Shown here piece after piece: positions 9,520-17,518 of a DNA stretch of 64,000 nucleotides. Made by a program: the position numbers and the translations under genes. Within the stretch, counting starts at the first letter, position 1, and every line of letters begins with the position of its first letter. The stretch is taken from contig NZ_CP125640.1 in the NCBI RefSeq assembly GCF_030053155.1, forward strand, positions 2,356,001 through 2,420,000, written 5' to 3'. The DNA comes from Rhizobium sp. BT03 (GTDB taxonomy: Bacteria > Pseudomonadota > Alphaproteobacteria > Rhizobiales > Rhizobiaceae). The notes under the pieces were generated by a model that had not been told where the DNA came from, ran no database searches, and saw only the letters and a list, made by a program, of their open reading frames with translations.

Positions 9520-9529
9520 GCTCTCCGTC

Positions 9530-9616
9530 GCCCAGATGGCGGAATTGGTAGACGCGCCAGCTTCAGGTGCTGGTACCCGAAAGGGTGTGGAGGTTCGAGT
9601 CCTCTTCTGGGCACCA
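9530..9616 (+). tRNA. tRNA-Leu(CAG)
   Basis: 87-base class II tRNA including an encoded CCA. The acceptor arms GCCCAGA (9530-9536) and TCTGGGC (9606-9612) pair fully; the anticodon stem CCAGC/GCTGG encloses loop TTCAGGT with anticodon CAG at 9564-9566. A long variable arm (around ACCCGAAAGGGTGT) and the T-loop GGTTCGAGTCC follow. It has its own promoter and a rho-independent terminator. tRNA-Leu genes are common integration sites for islands; the sugar cassette with atypical composition begins about 500 bases downstream. Confidence 0.97.
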
Positions 9617-9660
9617 TTCCCGTTTCAGGCCGCCCCAAGCGGTCCGGAAACAACGCAAAG

Positions 9661-9685
9661 AAGCCCGGTTTTCCCGGGTTTTTTT
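9661..9685 (+). terminator. Rho-independent terminator of tRNA-Leu
   Basis: GC stem CCCGG (9664-9668) with CCGGG (9674-9678) around a short TTTTC loop, followed by a run of seven T residues, lying 45 bases after the tRNA 3' end. Confidence 0.85.
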
Positions 9686-10144
9686 ATTGCCTGATGTCCA
9701 CCGCGCCGCCAGCCTTTGCGGATCGCTCAACATCATGGCATCCGCAATTTCAACGCGACTGCCGGCGGCGAAACCGGACGAATTTCCCAGAGTGGACTCG
9801 TGTCCTTGTTTCCATCGTACGATCTTCAGCCGAAGCCGATGTCGGCGACCTCGGTGTAACTGACCCGTCGCGTCGGCAGCATCACGTCCGATCTCCAAAA
9901 CATCAGGCAGCCCTCATGCCGACGATGCGTCGAAGACGAATATCGCTGAGATGATCGACTTTTGGGCGAAATCAGTGCTGTAACCCCGTTCGGATCGGAA
10001 AAACTTCGTTGCATTGCCGTCGTCCGTTCAATAGTTAGTACACCGATTTCGCAAACCCCTGATCAATTGAATCCAGCGGTCTGCTGTCAAATAAGTGCAT
10101 CGCCGGTTGGGTTTCGGACTACAGGAAATAAAGGGATATCACCC
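9686..10144. other. Non-coding junction between tRNA-Leu and the sugar island
   Basis: About 460 bases without a recognisable gene. Open frames here on both strands are short and do not resemble known families, and base composition shifts from GC-rich to visibly more AT-rich near 10000. I see no intact integrase, transposase or repeat of the tRNA 3' end. The 3' part presumably carries the promoter and leader of the cassette at 10145, which has an AAAGGGA-type ribosome-binding site. Confidence 0.5.
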
Positions 10145-11368
10145 ATGAATTGTCGTATGTGCGGCAGCACCAAGTTGCATAAATTTCTCGACTTGGGTTT
10201 TACACCTCCAGCCGACCAATTCCGGCGCAAGGATCAATCGCGCGAGCCGGACGTTCATTATCCCTTGCAGGTTATGATGTGTGACGACTGCGGTTTGGCT
10301 CAGTTGAGTCATGTCGTGTCTCCAGAAGTTCTGTATCGGAACGACTACCCCTACGAATCGTCCACCACCCGCACCGGCCAAGCCCACTGGTCCGAGTTCG
10401 CCGCCAGTGTGGTTGCACGCCTGAAATTGGGACCAAAAGACTTGGCGGTGGATATCGGCAGCAATGTGGGTGTGCTGCTGGGAGCTTTCCAAAGCCAAGG
10501 TTTGCGAGTGCAGGGAGTCGATCCTGCGGCAAACATCGTCATGATCGCGCAGGCCAACGGCATCGACACGATCTGCGATTTTTTCAATGAAGATACCGCT
10601 CGCACGATCGTTGCTGACAAGGGTCATGCCTCGGTGGTGACGGCGACCAACGTATTTGCTCATGTGGATGACCTTGATCGCTTCATATCGAGCGTCAAGG
10701 AATTGCTCAGCGAACGCGGCGTGTTCATTTTCGAAGCGCCGTATTTCGTCAATCTGCTCAAGCACAACGAATACGACACTATCTACCACGAGCATCTCTC
10801 GTACCTGTCGGTCAAACCTTTGCTGGCCTTTTTCCGCAAACACGGCCTGGAGATATTTCATATCGAGGAGCGCGATATTCATGGCGGCTCTTTCCGTGTG
10901 CATGTCGGCAGGATCGGCATGTGGCCTGCCTCGTCGGACGCCGAACGGATGGCGCAGGAAGAAGTGGACATGGGCATCTACAGCCATGACAAACTGGCCG
11001 AGTTTGCCGCGGCTGTGCGGCGCAACAAGGACGAACTGACCTGGCTGCTTCATTCGCTCAAGCACGAAGGCAAACGAATCGCAGCCGTCAGCGCTCCCGC
11101 CAAGGGCATGACGTTGCTCAATTATTGCGGGCTTGACGCCGACATACTTGATTTCGTCACTGAGAAATCAAAGCTGAAAATTGGTCGCTATACCCCGGGG
11201 GCGCACATTCCCGTGGTATCTGACGAAGAACTGCTCAACCATCAGCCTGACTATGCTCTGCTCCTGGCTTGGAATTTCGCCGACGAAATCATCGGGAACC
11301 TGCACGAATTTCGGCGCCGGGGAGGCAAATTCATTATCCCGATTCCCTTCCCCAAAATCGTCGACTGA
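10145..11368 (+). CDS. NDP-sugar C-methyltransferase (TylC3/NovU type), block 1
   Basis: 407-residue SAM-dependent enzyme expected to methylate a carbon next to a keto group of a nucleotide-activated deoxysugar. Three family domains are visible: an N-terminal zinc-binding module (CRMCGSTKLHKFLDLGFTPP with CDDCG), a Rossmann SAM-binding core (VDIGSNVGVLLGAFQSQG), and the C-terminal domain with YDTIYHEHLSYLS, IHGGSFRVHV and APAKGMTLLNYCG. It is a paralogue of the protein encoded at 17515-18750 but clearly diverged. It heads a five-gene tightly packed cassette with cupin, aminotransferase, methyltransferase and glycosyltransferase. Codon use is less GC-rich than in flanking chromosomal genes, suggesting acquisition. 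Start ATG 10145 gives the family-typical MNCRMCGS opening. Confidence 0.85.
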   Translation: MNCRMCGSTKLHKFLDLGFTPPADQFRRKDQSREPDVHYPLQVMMCDDCGLAQLSHVVSPEVLYRNDYPYESSTTRTGQAHWSEFAASVVARLKLGPKDLAVDIGSNVGVLLGAFQSQGLRVQGVDPAANIVMIAQANGIDTICDFFNEDTARTIVADKGHASVVTATNVFAHVDDLDRFISSVKELLSERGVFIFEAPYFVNLLKHNEYDTIYHEHLSYLSVKPLLAFFRKHGLEIFHIEERDIHGGSFRVHVGRIGMWPASSDAERMAQEEVDMGIYSHDKLAEFAAAVRRNKDELTWLLHSLKHEGKRIAAVSAPAKGMTLLNYCGLDADILDFVTEKSKLKIGRYTPGAHIPVVSDEELLNHQPDYALLLAWNFADEIIGNLHEFRRRGGKFIIPIPFPKIVD

Positions 11369-11388
11369 TTACGCTTAAGGAGCACGCA

Positions 11389-11772
11389 ATGGAGAAAATC
11401 TCGCTGGTCCCCGCATTCAAGGATGCTCGTGGCGAAATTACCGATCTTCTCGAAAACGAAAATATCAACGCGATTACCCGCATCACCTTTTCCAAAGGCG
11501 CTGTACGCGGCAACCACTACCACAAGGAAACCACCCAGTGGAATTATGTGATATCGGGCCGCATCAAGCTGGTCAGTCAGATACCCGGCGAGCCAGTGGT
11601 CGAGACGGTGATGAATCCGGGCGATTTCACCGTTACGAAGCCGCATGTGCGCCATGCTCTTGTCGGCTTGGATGAGGCAGATCTGCTGGTCTTTACCAGT
11701 GGGCCGCGTGGCGGCAAGGAATACGAAAGCGATACGTTCCGTCTCGACGTTCCTTTGGCAGCCGGTGTTTAA
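11389..11772 (+). CDS. Cupin-fold sugar-modifying protein (possible ketoisomerase/epimerase)
   Basis: 127-residue single-domain cupin. The first metal-site motif reads RGNHYHKETTQWNYVISGRI and the second is NPGDFTVTKPHVRHAL. The RGxHxHK pattern is shared with the FdtA/QdtA/Tyl1a 3,4-ketoisomerases of dTDP-amino-sugar pathways and with WxcM-like proteins, but overall similarity cannot be confirmed by eye. Its place between a C-methyltransferase and an aminotransferase fits a keto-sugar isomerase or epimerase step. ATG 11389 follows AAGGAG, a strong ribosome-binding site. Confidence 0.65.
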   Translation: MEKISLVPAFKDARGEITDLLENENINAITRITFSKGAVRGNHYHKETTQWNYVISGRIKLVSQIPGEPVVETVMNPGDFTVTKPHVRHALVGLDEADLLVFTSGPRGGKEYESDTFRLDVPLAAGV

Positions 11773-11775
11773 ATC

Positions 11776-12933
11776 ATGTCGATAGACCCTTTACGTCAGG
11801 ATTCATCCGTGTCCACACGTCGCGTGCCGGTCTCGCAGCCATTGCTGGGGGCAGAAGAAACTCATCACGTCAACAATGCCTTGGCTCAAGGCGCTATCTC
11901 GGGTTTCTTTGGCGACTACCTGCCGATGTTCGAGCAGGAATTCGCGGCTTATTGCGATTGTGCCCATGGCGTATCGGTGTCCAGCGGAACCACTGCCCTT
12001 CACCTGGCACTGGCGACCCTGTCGATCGGTCCCGGCGATGAGGTGCTGGTGGCCTCGCTGACCAATATGGCGACGTTTTTCGCTGTGCTGTACCAGGGCG
12101 CACATCCTGTGCCGATCGACTCCGAAGCTGATACTCTGAATCTTGATCCAACGCTGTTGCGGGCAAAGATCACGCCCAGGACCAAAGCGATCCTGGTGGT
12201 GCACCTGTTTGGTCACCCGGTCGACATGGATCCTGTGATGGAGATTGCCCGCGAGCACAATCTTTACGTCATCGAAGACTGTGCCGAGGCGCATGGCGCT
12301 CTGTATAAAGGCCGCAAGGTCGGCGGCATCGGCGACATCGGCTGCTTCAGTTTCTACGCCAATAAGGTTATCACAACAGGTGAAGGCGGGATGCTGACAC
12401 TGAACAACGCCGAGTGGGCTGCTCGCGCACGCAATCTCAAGGGATTGGCGTTCGGCGACAAGAACAAGTTCATGCATAAGGACATCGGATATAATTTCCG
12501 GATGACAAATCTGCAGGCGGCGATCGGGCATGCCCAGTTCGGCAAGATCGAACAGATCATCGACGCCAAACGGACCATCGCGAACGCGTACACGCAACGG
12601 CTGGGCGGGCGCGACGACCTGCAGTTGCCGGTGGAAAAGCCGTATGCCCGCAACGTTCACTGGATGTACATGGTGCTCGTCAGCGGACGTAACGCCGGTC
12701 GGCGCGCAGAGGTGATGCATGCGCTGGCGCAAAAGGGCATCGAAAGCCGCGAGAATTTCCTGCCTTACAACATGCAGGAGATTTTTATCAATCGCGGCTG
12801 GACCAGTGCCGATGAATGCCCGGTTGCGAACGACCTTGGCCTGCGCGGCTTCTACCTGCCGAGTGGTCCTGCGATCTCTGATGATGACATTGATTACGTC
12901 TGTCAGAGCCTGATCGAAGCGTTGGACCAATGA
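11776..12933 (+). CDS. DegT/DnrJ/EryC1/StrS family sugar aminotransferase, block 1
   Basis: 385-residue PLP enzyme expected to convert a keto group of an NDP-hexose to an amine using glutamate. Key parts are the N-terminal substrate region, SSGTTALHLALATLSIGPGD, the PLP-contacting YVIEDCAEAHGALYKG, the Schiff-base lysine in CFSFYANKVITTGEGGML, and IGYNFRMTNLQAAIGHAQF. The order cupin - aminotransferase - DesVI-like methyltransferase recalls the mycaminose-type route in which C3 is aminated and N-methylated. Regiochemistry (C3 versus C4) is not readable from motifs alone. Start ATG 11776 is three bases after the cupin stop. Confidence 0.85.
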   Translation: MSIDPLRQDSSVSTRRVPVSQPLLGAEETHHVNNALAQGAISGFFGDYLPMFEQEFAAYCDCAHGVSVSSGTTALHLALATLSIGPGDEVLVASLTNMATFFAVLYQGAHPVPIDSEADTLNLDPTLLRAKITPRTKAILVVHLFGHPVDMDPVMEIAREHNLYVIEDCAEAHGALYKGRKVGGIGDIGCFSFYANKVITTGEGGMLTLNNAEWAARARNLKGLAFGDKNKFMHKDIGYNFRMTNLQAAIGHAQFGKIEQIIDAKRTIANAYTQRLGGRDDLQLPVEKPYARNVHWMYMVLVSGRNAGRRAEVMHALAQKGIESRENFLPYNMQEIFINRGWTSADECPVANDLGLRGFYLPSGPAISDDDIDYVCQSLIEALDQ

Positions 12934-13790
12934 GTGCTGGTGCGCCCGTGACAGGTAAAGAGCAGGAACTGATTCCGTTCGGCGAATACTCCGCGATCTA
13001 TGACCTGATATACCGCGACAAGGACTATGCCGGCGAGGCCGGTTTTGTCGCGGCTCTGATAGAGCAGCATGCGCCGCGTCGAAACGATGCGCCGATTCGG
13101 GTTCTGGATCTGGCCTGTGGGACCGGGCGCCACGCCATGGAGTTGGCGGCCAGGGGATATGTCGTCGAAGGCAGTGACATCTCAACGGGGATGGTGGCGG
13201 TGGCGCGCAGTAGCGCGGCAGAACGCGGGCTGGATGTGCGATTTCATGAGTGCTCGTTTCAGACGGCCGACGCAATCCAGGGTTCTTTCGACGTCGTGCT
13301 GGCCATGTTCGCGGCGCTCGGCTACCTCGCGAATTTTGCCGATTTTGAACTGACCTTGAAGAATGTCGCGGAGAAAATGGCGCCGGGCGGCATTTTCATT
13401 TTCGATGTGTGGAACGGCACGGCAGTGCTGCCGCAGTATTCACCCCACAAGGTGAGGCATGAAGCGGACGACAAACGCAAAGTCGAGCGCGTTTCCCGTA
13501 CGAGCCTGGATGCGGTCGCACAGCAAGCCGTCGTCAATTTCGAATTCAAGGTCGAGTATGCCGACGGGGCGGTGAAGCATTTCAGCGAGAACCATCATGT
13601 GCGTTTTTATTTCCCGCAGGAAATGAGCGACTTGCTGACGGCGCTCGGTTTTGAGGTTCTTCTGCGTTGCCCGTTTTTGCAGCCGGAAAAGGCCTTGTCC
13701 AGCGACGACTGGAACATGACCTACGTCGTGCGGAAAATGCCGGGCAGGCCTACGGCTCTTGATCAGGGCCAGCAACGGAGCGCAGTTTGA
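12930..13790 (+). CDS. SAM-dependent methyltransferase, resembles amino-sugar N-methyltransferases (DesVI/TylM1)
   Basis: 286 residues. The SAM motif I is VLDLACGTGRHAMELAARG, with the acidic SDISTGMVAVA at motif II. The N-terminal YSAIYDLIYRDKDYAGEAGF and middle MFAALGYLANFADFE closely follow the pattern of the DesVI/TylM1 N,N-dimethyltransferases (Y...YDLFY..KDYA.EA, MFSSVGYL), which act on the amine installed by the preceding aminotransferase. The gene overlaps that aminotransferase by ATGA at 12930-12933, so the two are translationally coupled. Assignment as N- rather than O-methyltransferase is an inference. Confidence 0.75.
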   Translation: MSAGAPVTGKEQELIPFGEYSAIYDLIYRDKDYAGEAGFVAALIEQHAPRRNDAPIRVLDLACGTGRHAMELAARGYVVEGSDISTGMVAVARSSAAERGLDVRFHECSFQTADAIQGSFDVVLAMFAALGYLANFADFELTLKNVAEKMAPGGIFIFDVWNGTAVLPQYSPHKVRHEADDKRKVERVSRTSLDAVAQQAVVNFEFKVEYADGAVKHFSENHHVRFYFPQEMSDLLTALGFEVLLRCPFLQPEKALSSDDWNMTYVVRKMPGRPTALDQGQQRSAV

Positions 13791-15010
13791 AGGTCGGTTT
13801 TTTCTTCAATGACCCTTCTCCGCACTCTGGCGGCGTGTTTACCTATCAGCAGGATATATTCAGGTCCTTTCTGGAACTGGCAGCGAAGTCGCATCACGAA
13901 TTCCACGTGATTTGCGAACACCACAAGCAAGAGGATTTTTCCGCCCTTCCAGGTCGTCCCGCCAACGTCCATATTTCTGCCATGGATGCTCCCGAGCCGC
14001 CGCTGACCCCACGCCGGCGCGTCAAGCTTTTCCTCCGGCGCTTGTTGGGAAAGAGCAACAGGGCGCTCGAAAAGGGACCCAAAATCAGTCGGCCCGCTGC
14101 GGTGTTGGTTCGCAATGAAATCGAATTCACCTGGTCGATCGGGCATTATGAGCATGAAGCTTTCGACGTGCCCTACATCACGACGGTGTTTGACCTCCAG
14201 CACAGGCTGCAGCCCTGGTTTCCCGAAGTCAGCCTGGGCAGCCTGTGGAATGTCCGCGAAGAGTTCTTCAGCCGTTATGTCAGACGTGCTGCCTATGTGA
14301 TCACAGGCACCGAAGAGGGCCGTCGCGAAATCGAAAACTTCTATCGCGTTCCCGCAAAGCGTATCCGTGTCCTTCCCTTGCCGACCCCGAGCTTTTGCTT
14401 CAACCCACCTGCGGCCGACAATGCATCGCGGCTCCAGGCGCTGGGAATTACCGGCCGATATCTGTACTATCCGGCACAGTTTTGGGCGCACAAAAACCAC
14501 GCTAATTTGCTGCATGCGCTACGCCTGATCAATGACGGAGAGACTGAGCCGTTCCAGCTTGCCCTGGTCGGGTCCGATCACGGCAATCTCGACCACTTGC
14601 GCTCGCTGGCGCGCACCCTTGGTGTAGAGCAGCAGGTGCTGTTCCTCGGTTTTGTGACCCGGGAAGACCTGACTGCGCTTTATCAGGGAGCGTTCGCGCT
14701 GACTTATCCAAGCCTGTTCGGGCCGGATAATTTGCCGCCTCTGGAAGCCTTTGCCCTTGGCTGCCCGGTGATTGCATCGAACTATGACGGTGCCCAGGAA
14801 CAATTGGAGAATGCGGCCTTATACGTCGACGCATTGGCGCCGGAATCAATCGCCGCTGCGGTTCGGCAATTGCTGGTAAATCCCGAGCTGCGCCAGCAAA
14901 TGATCGAACTGGGTCATATACGTGCTCGCAAATGGACCGCCACGGATTACGTGCAAGAGATTTTCTCCATACTTGACGAATTCGAAGCGGTACGTCGCTG
15001 CTGGCATTAA
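13787..15010 (+). CDS. Glycosyltransferase family 4 (GT-B)
   Basis: 407-residue cytoplasmic or membrane-associated retaining glycosyltransferase. N-terminal acceptor domain starts KVGFFFNDPSPHSGGVFTYQ; the C-terminal nucleotide-binding domain has YPAQFWAHKNHANLLHALRL, VLFLGFVTREDLTALYQGAF and the donor motif NLPPLEAFALGCPVIASNYD. Translation appears to begin at a TTG (13787) overlapping the previous stop (TTGA) and preceded by ACGGAG. As the last gene of block 1 it is the likely transferase for the sugar made by the upstream enzymes. Confidence 0.85.
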   Translation: MKVGFFFNDPSPHSGGVFTYQQDIFRSFLELAAKSHHEFHVICEHHKQEDFSALPGRPANVHISAMDAPEPPLTPRRRVKLFLRRLLGKSNRALEKGPKISRPAAVLVRNEIEFTWSIGHYEHEAFDVPYITTVFDLQHRLQPWFPEVSLGSLWNVREEFFSRYVRRAAYVITGTEEGRREIENFYRVPAKRIRVLPLPTPSFCFNPPAADNASRLQALGITGRYLYYPAQFWAHKNHANLLHALRLINDGETEPFQLALVGSDHGNLDHLRSLARTLGVEQQVLFLGFVTREDLTALYQGAFALTYPSLFGPDNLPPLEAFALGCPVIASNYDGAQEQLENAALYVDALAPESIAAAVRQLLVNPELRQQMIELGHIRARKWTATDYVQEIFSILDEFEAVRRCWH

Positions 15011-15033
15011 ACTGAAATAGTGCGCCGCCTTCC

Positions 15034-15147
15034 TTATATTTCCCCTGGTTTCTGAATCGCCAGCCTGAGATCGCCGAACCGGAAGGCACCCCACTTCAGC
15101 TTGATCCAGATGCCTGGGCGTCGATCGGCTAGGTTGACGACCTTCAT
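15034..15147 (-). CDS. Possible 37-residue basic small protein (very tentative)
   Basis: Open frame starting at an ATG that overlaps the stop of the DUF982 gene as ATGA (15144-15147). It would encode a short basic peptide (KVVNLADRRPGIWIKLKWGA...). Nothing like it is known to me; it may be chance or the remnant of a longer gene. Only the start-stop overlap argues for reality. Confidence 0.15.
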   Translation of the reverse strand: MKVVNLADRRPGIWIKLKWGAFRFGDLRLAIQKPGEI

Positions 15148-15434
15148 GCGGCCATATGGGTCTTCCCGCTGCCAGGAATAACGGTCAGAACCCCCATACC
15201 GGCTTCTCTGGCGGCGCTCAGAAGCAATTCCCTGAGTTCGTTCATCCCAGCCTGTCCCATGACGGCGTCGGCGCAAGCCTTCACGGCCGCGACATATTCC
15301 TCTCCATCTTCAAACGGCCAGTCCACCATCAGAACTTCAGCTGCGTCCCGGAGCGTCCTGACGATCCTGCGCCGGTGCCGGGCTCCGACAAAGAGAACAA
15401 GAGGCGCAAAATCCGCCGATGTGTTCCATTGCAT
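15144..15434 (-). CDS. DUF982 domain protein
   Basis: 96 residues, unknown function, in a family expanded in Rhizobiales. The pattern LRDAAEVLMVDWPFEDGEEY followed by AVKACADAVMGQ and LLLSAAREAGM is the usual DUF982 W-P...Y..A...C..A.....A...F..AA...G layout. It lies on the strand opposite to both sugar blocks and separates them. DUF982 genes often sit in accessory or plasmid regions, consistent with a patchwork junction. Start ATG 15434 (MQWNTSADF). Confidence 0.7.
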   Translation of the reverse strand: MQWNTSADFAPLVLFVGARHRRRIVRTLRDAAEVLMVDWPFEDGEEYVAAVKACADAVMGQAGMNELRELLLSAAREAGMGVLTVIPGSGKTHMAA

Positions 15435-15689
15435 GTCACTTTCTCCCCAAAAGTTAGAATATTAGTAACAATGCAATAAGCGTGCCGGGGAAGGCAGGAG
15501 GCGACCCGCCGAAGCGCGGCCGCCTGGTCCTGCAGCCCCCGCAAGCCTCGCACAAGAACGAAATCGGATACCGGGATCAGGACGACCATACGGCCGTCCC
15601 GCCTGTGAGCGCCCCCGCATGCCGGGCGGCCTCGCCGGGCACCGGCCGAAAACCATAACTGCTTCCAAAGACTCTGGAGTTCGCTTGGG

Positions 15690-16463
15690 ATGAAAGTCGT
15701 AATTCTCGCCGGTGGTCTCGGATCGCGCCTTGCCGAGGAGACCAGCGTGCGGCCTAAGCCCCTGGTCGAAATCGGCGGCATGCCGATCCTCTGGCACATC
15801 ATGAACATCTATGCCCATCACGGGCTCAATGATTTCATCATCTGCGCCGGCTACAAGGGCTATATGATCAAGGAATATTTCGTAAACCTTGTTCTCCACC
15901 ACAGCGACATCACCGTCGATCTCGGCGCCAACAGCATCAACTATCACGGCGGCAAACGACCGAACTGGCGTGTGACCGTGGTCGATACCGGCATGCATTC
16001 GATGACCGGCGGCCGTCTCGGGCGCATTCGCGACCACCTGACACCAGGCGAACCCTTCTGCATGACTTATGGCGACGGCGTCGGCGACATCGACATTGCC
16101 GCCGAAGTCGCCTTCCATCGCGATCACGGCCTGAAGGCGACGATGTGCGCGGTAACCCCGCCCGGACGGTACGGCGCCACGAATATCGAAGGCCAGTACA
16201 TCACCTCCTTCGTGGAGAAACCGAGAGGCGACGGCCAGCGTATCAATGGCGGCTTCTTCGTGCTCGACCCTTCCGTGGTCGATCTCATCCCAAGCGACGA
16301 CACGATTTGGGAAGCCGGGCCGCTGGAGTGGCTTGCCGCCAACAACCAGCTTGCCGCCTTCAAGCATGACGGCTTCTGGCAGCCGATGGATACGTTGCGC
16401 GAGCGCACCCATCTGGAAGAACTCTGGAATTCCGGAAAGGCACCGTGGAAACTATGGGCCTGA
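15690..16463 (+). CDS. rfbF: Glucose-1-phosphate cytidylyltransferase
   Basis: Makes CDP-glucose from CTP and glucose-1-phosphate, the first step to CDP-6-deoxyhexoses. The 257-residue protein has the nucleotidyltransferase signature LAGGLGSRLAEETSVRPKPL, the family-specific GGMPILWHIMNIYAHHG, the metal-binding MTYGDGVGDID, and the closing FWQPMDTLRERTHLEELW. It begins block 2, whose next gene is the CDP-glucose dehydratase, so the sugar here is CDP-activated rather than dTDP-activated. ATG 15690 is preceded by GGAG about ten bases upstream. Confidence 0.95.
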   Translation: MKVVILAGGLGSRLAEETSVRPKPLVEIGGMPILWHIMNIYAHHGLNDFIICAGYKGYMIKEYFVNLVLHHSDITVDLGANSINYHGGKRPNWRVTVVDTGMHSMTGGRLGRIRDHLTPGEPFCMTYGDGVGDIDIAAEVAFHRDHGLKATMCAVTPPGRYGATNIEGQYITSFVEKPRGDGQRINGGFFVLDPSVVDLIPSDDTIWEAGPLEWLAANNQLAAFKHDGFWQPMDTLRERTHLEELWNSGKAPWKLWA

Positions 16464-17518
16464 AGGATTTCTGGAAAGGGCGGCAGGTTTTCCTGACAGG
16501 GCACACCGGCTTCAAAGGTTCCTGGCTTTCCCTGTGGCTGGAGCGGCTCGGCGCAGAGGTCACCGCGGTGTCGCTGGCGCCGGAGACCCAACCGTCGCTC
16601 TACCGGAAGCTTGCTCCCTGGGATGATCGCGGCCATCACATCGTCGATATCCGCGATGCCGAGGCGCTTCTTGCTCTCTCCAAGCGTTTCGAGCCGGAGA
16701 TCGTCATCCATATGGCGGCACAGGCGCTGGTGCGGCGCTCCTATGAAAACCCGGCGGAGACCTTCTCGACCAACGTCCTCGGAACGGCCAATGTCCTCGA
16801 CGCAGTCAGGCAGACGCCCTCCGTCAAGACGGTGCTGGTCATCACCTCGGACAAGGTCTACGCCAACAACGGCAGCGGCATCCCCTTCGTCGAGACCGAT
16901 ACACTCGGCGGCAAGGATCCCTACAGCAATTCCAAAGCCTGCACCGAACTCGTCTGCCAGAGCTACCGCGACAGTTTCTTCAAGGGGCGCGAGCTCAGGC
17001 TCGCCACGGTGCGCGCCGGCAATGTCATCGGCGGCGGCGACTGGTCCAGGGATCGGCTGATCCCGGATTTCATCCGCGCCTTCGAAGGCGGCGAGCCGAT
17101 CATGCTGCGCTATCCCGAGGCGATCCGCCCCTGGCAGCATGTGCTGGAGCCGCTTGGCGGCTATCTCCGCTTCGCCCAAGTGCTGACCGAGGAGCGTGGC
17201 AGGGATCTGCCGGATGCCTTGAATTTCGGTCCGCACCCCGAGAGCTTCGCCACCGTTTGCGAACTTGCCGAGGCGCTCGGACGCGCGCACGGCGTCGAAG
17301 ACGTGTGGCGGCCGGCGCCGGGCGAACATCTGCCGGAAGCGCCGGCGCTGACGCTGAGTTCGGCCTTGGCACTCGACACGATCGGCTGGCGTCCGCGCCT
17401 CAGCCTGCAGCAGACTATCGACTGGACAGCCGCCTGGTACAGGGCCAACCGCGAGGGAGCCGACATGCGCGCCTTCTCGCTCGGCCAGATCGCGGCCTAT
17501 GAGGAAACAGTATCATGA
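16445..17518 (+). CDS. rfbG: CDP-glucose 4,6-dehydratase
   Basis: NAD-dependent short-chain dehydrogenase that turns CDP-glucose into CDP-4-keto-6-deoxyglucose. The Rossmann motif is VFLTGHTGFKGSWLSLWLER and the catalytic YxxxK is DPYSNSKACTELV preceded by VITSDKVYANN. IRPWQHVLEPLGGYL and EALGRAHGVEDVWRPAPGEH are typical RfbG segments. Length 357 from a GTG at 16445 that overlaps rfbF; an ATG at 16454 (MGLKDFWKGRQ) also overlaps and is nearly as good. No rfbH (3-dehydrase) follows, so 3,6-dideoxyhexoses such as paratose or abequose are unlikely. Confidence 0.93.
   Translation: METMGLKDFWKGRQVFLTGHTGFKGSWLSLWLERLGAEVTAVSLAPETQPSLYRKLAPWDDRGHHIVDIRDAEALLALSKRFEPEIVIHMAAQALVRRSYENPAETFSTNVLGTANVLDAVRQTPSVKTVLVITSDKVYANNGSGIPFVETDTLGGKDPYSNSKACTELVCQSYRDSFFKGRELRLATVRAGNVIGGGDWSRDRLIPDFIRAFEGGEPIMLRYPEAIRPWQHVLEPLGGYLRFAQVLTEERGRDLPDALNFGPHPESFATVCELAEALGRAHGVEDVWRPAPGEHLPEAPALTLSSALALDTIGWRPRLSLQQTIDWTAAWYRANREGADMRAFSLGQIAAYEETVS

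Noticed and set aside
9530..9616. Attachment-site duplication of the tRNA-Leu 3' end
   Set aside because: I looked for the GGTTCGAGTCC...CTGGGCACCA segment downstream to about 28 kb and did not see a second copy, and there is no integrase gene.
9694..10014. Transposase remnant in the tRNA-Leu downstream spacer
   Set aside because: Short frames on both strands were read, but none shows a recognisable transposase motif or terminal repeats.
15690..17518. 3,6-dideoxyhexose (paratose/abequose) pathway
   Set aside because: RfbF and RfbG are shared with that route, but the essential RfbH 3-dehydrase and the reductases are absent from the window.
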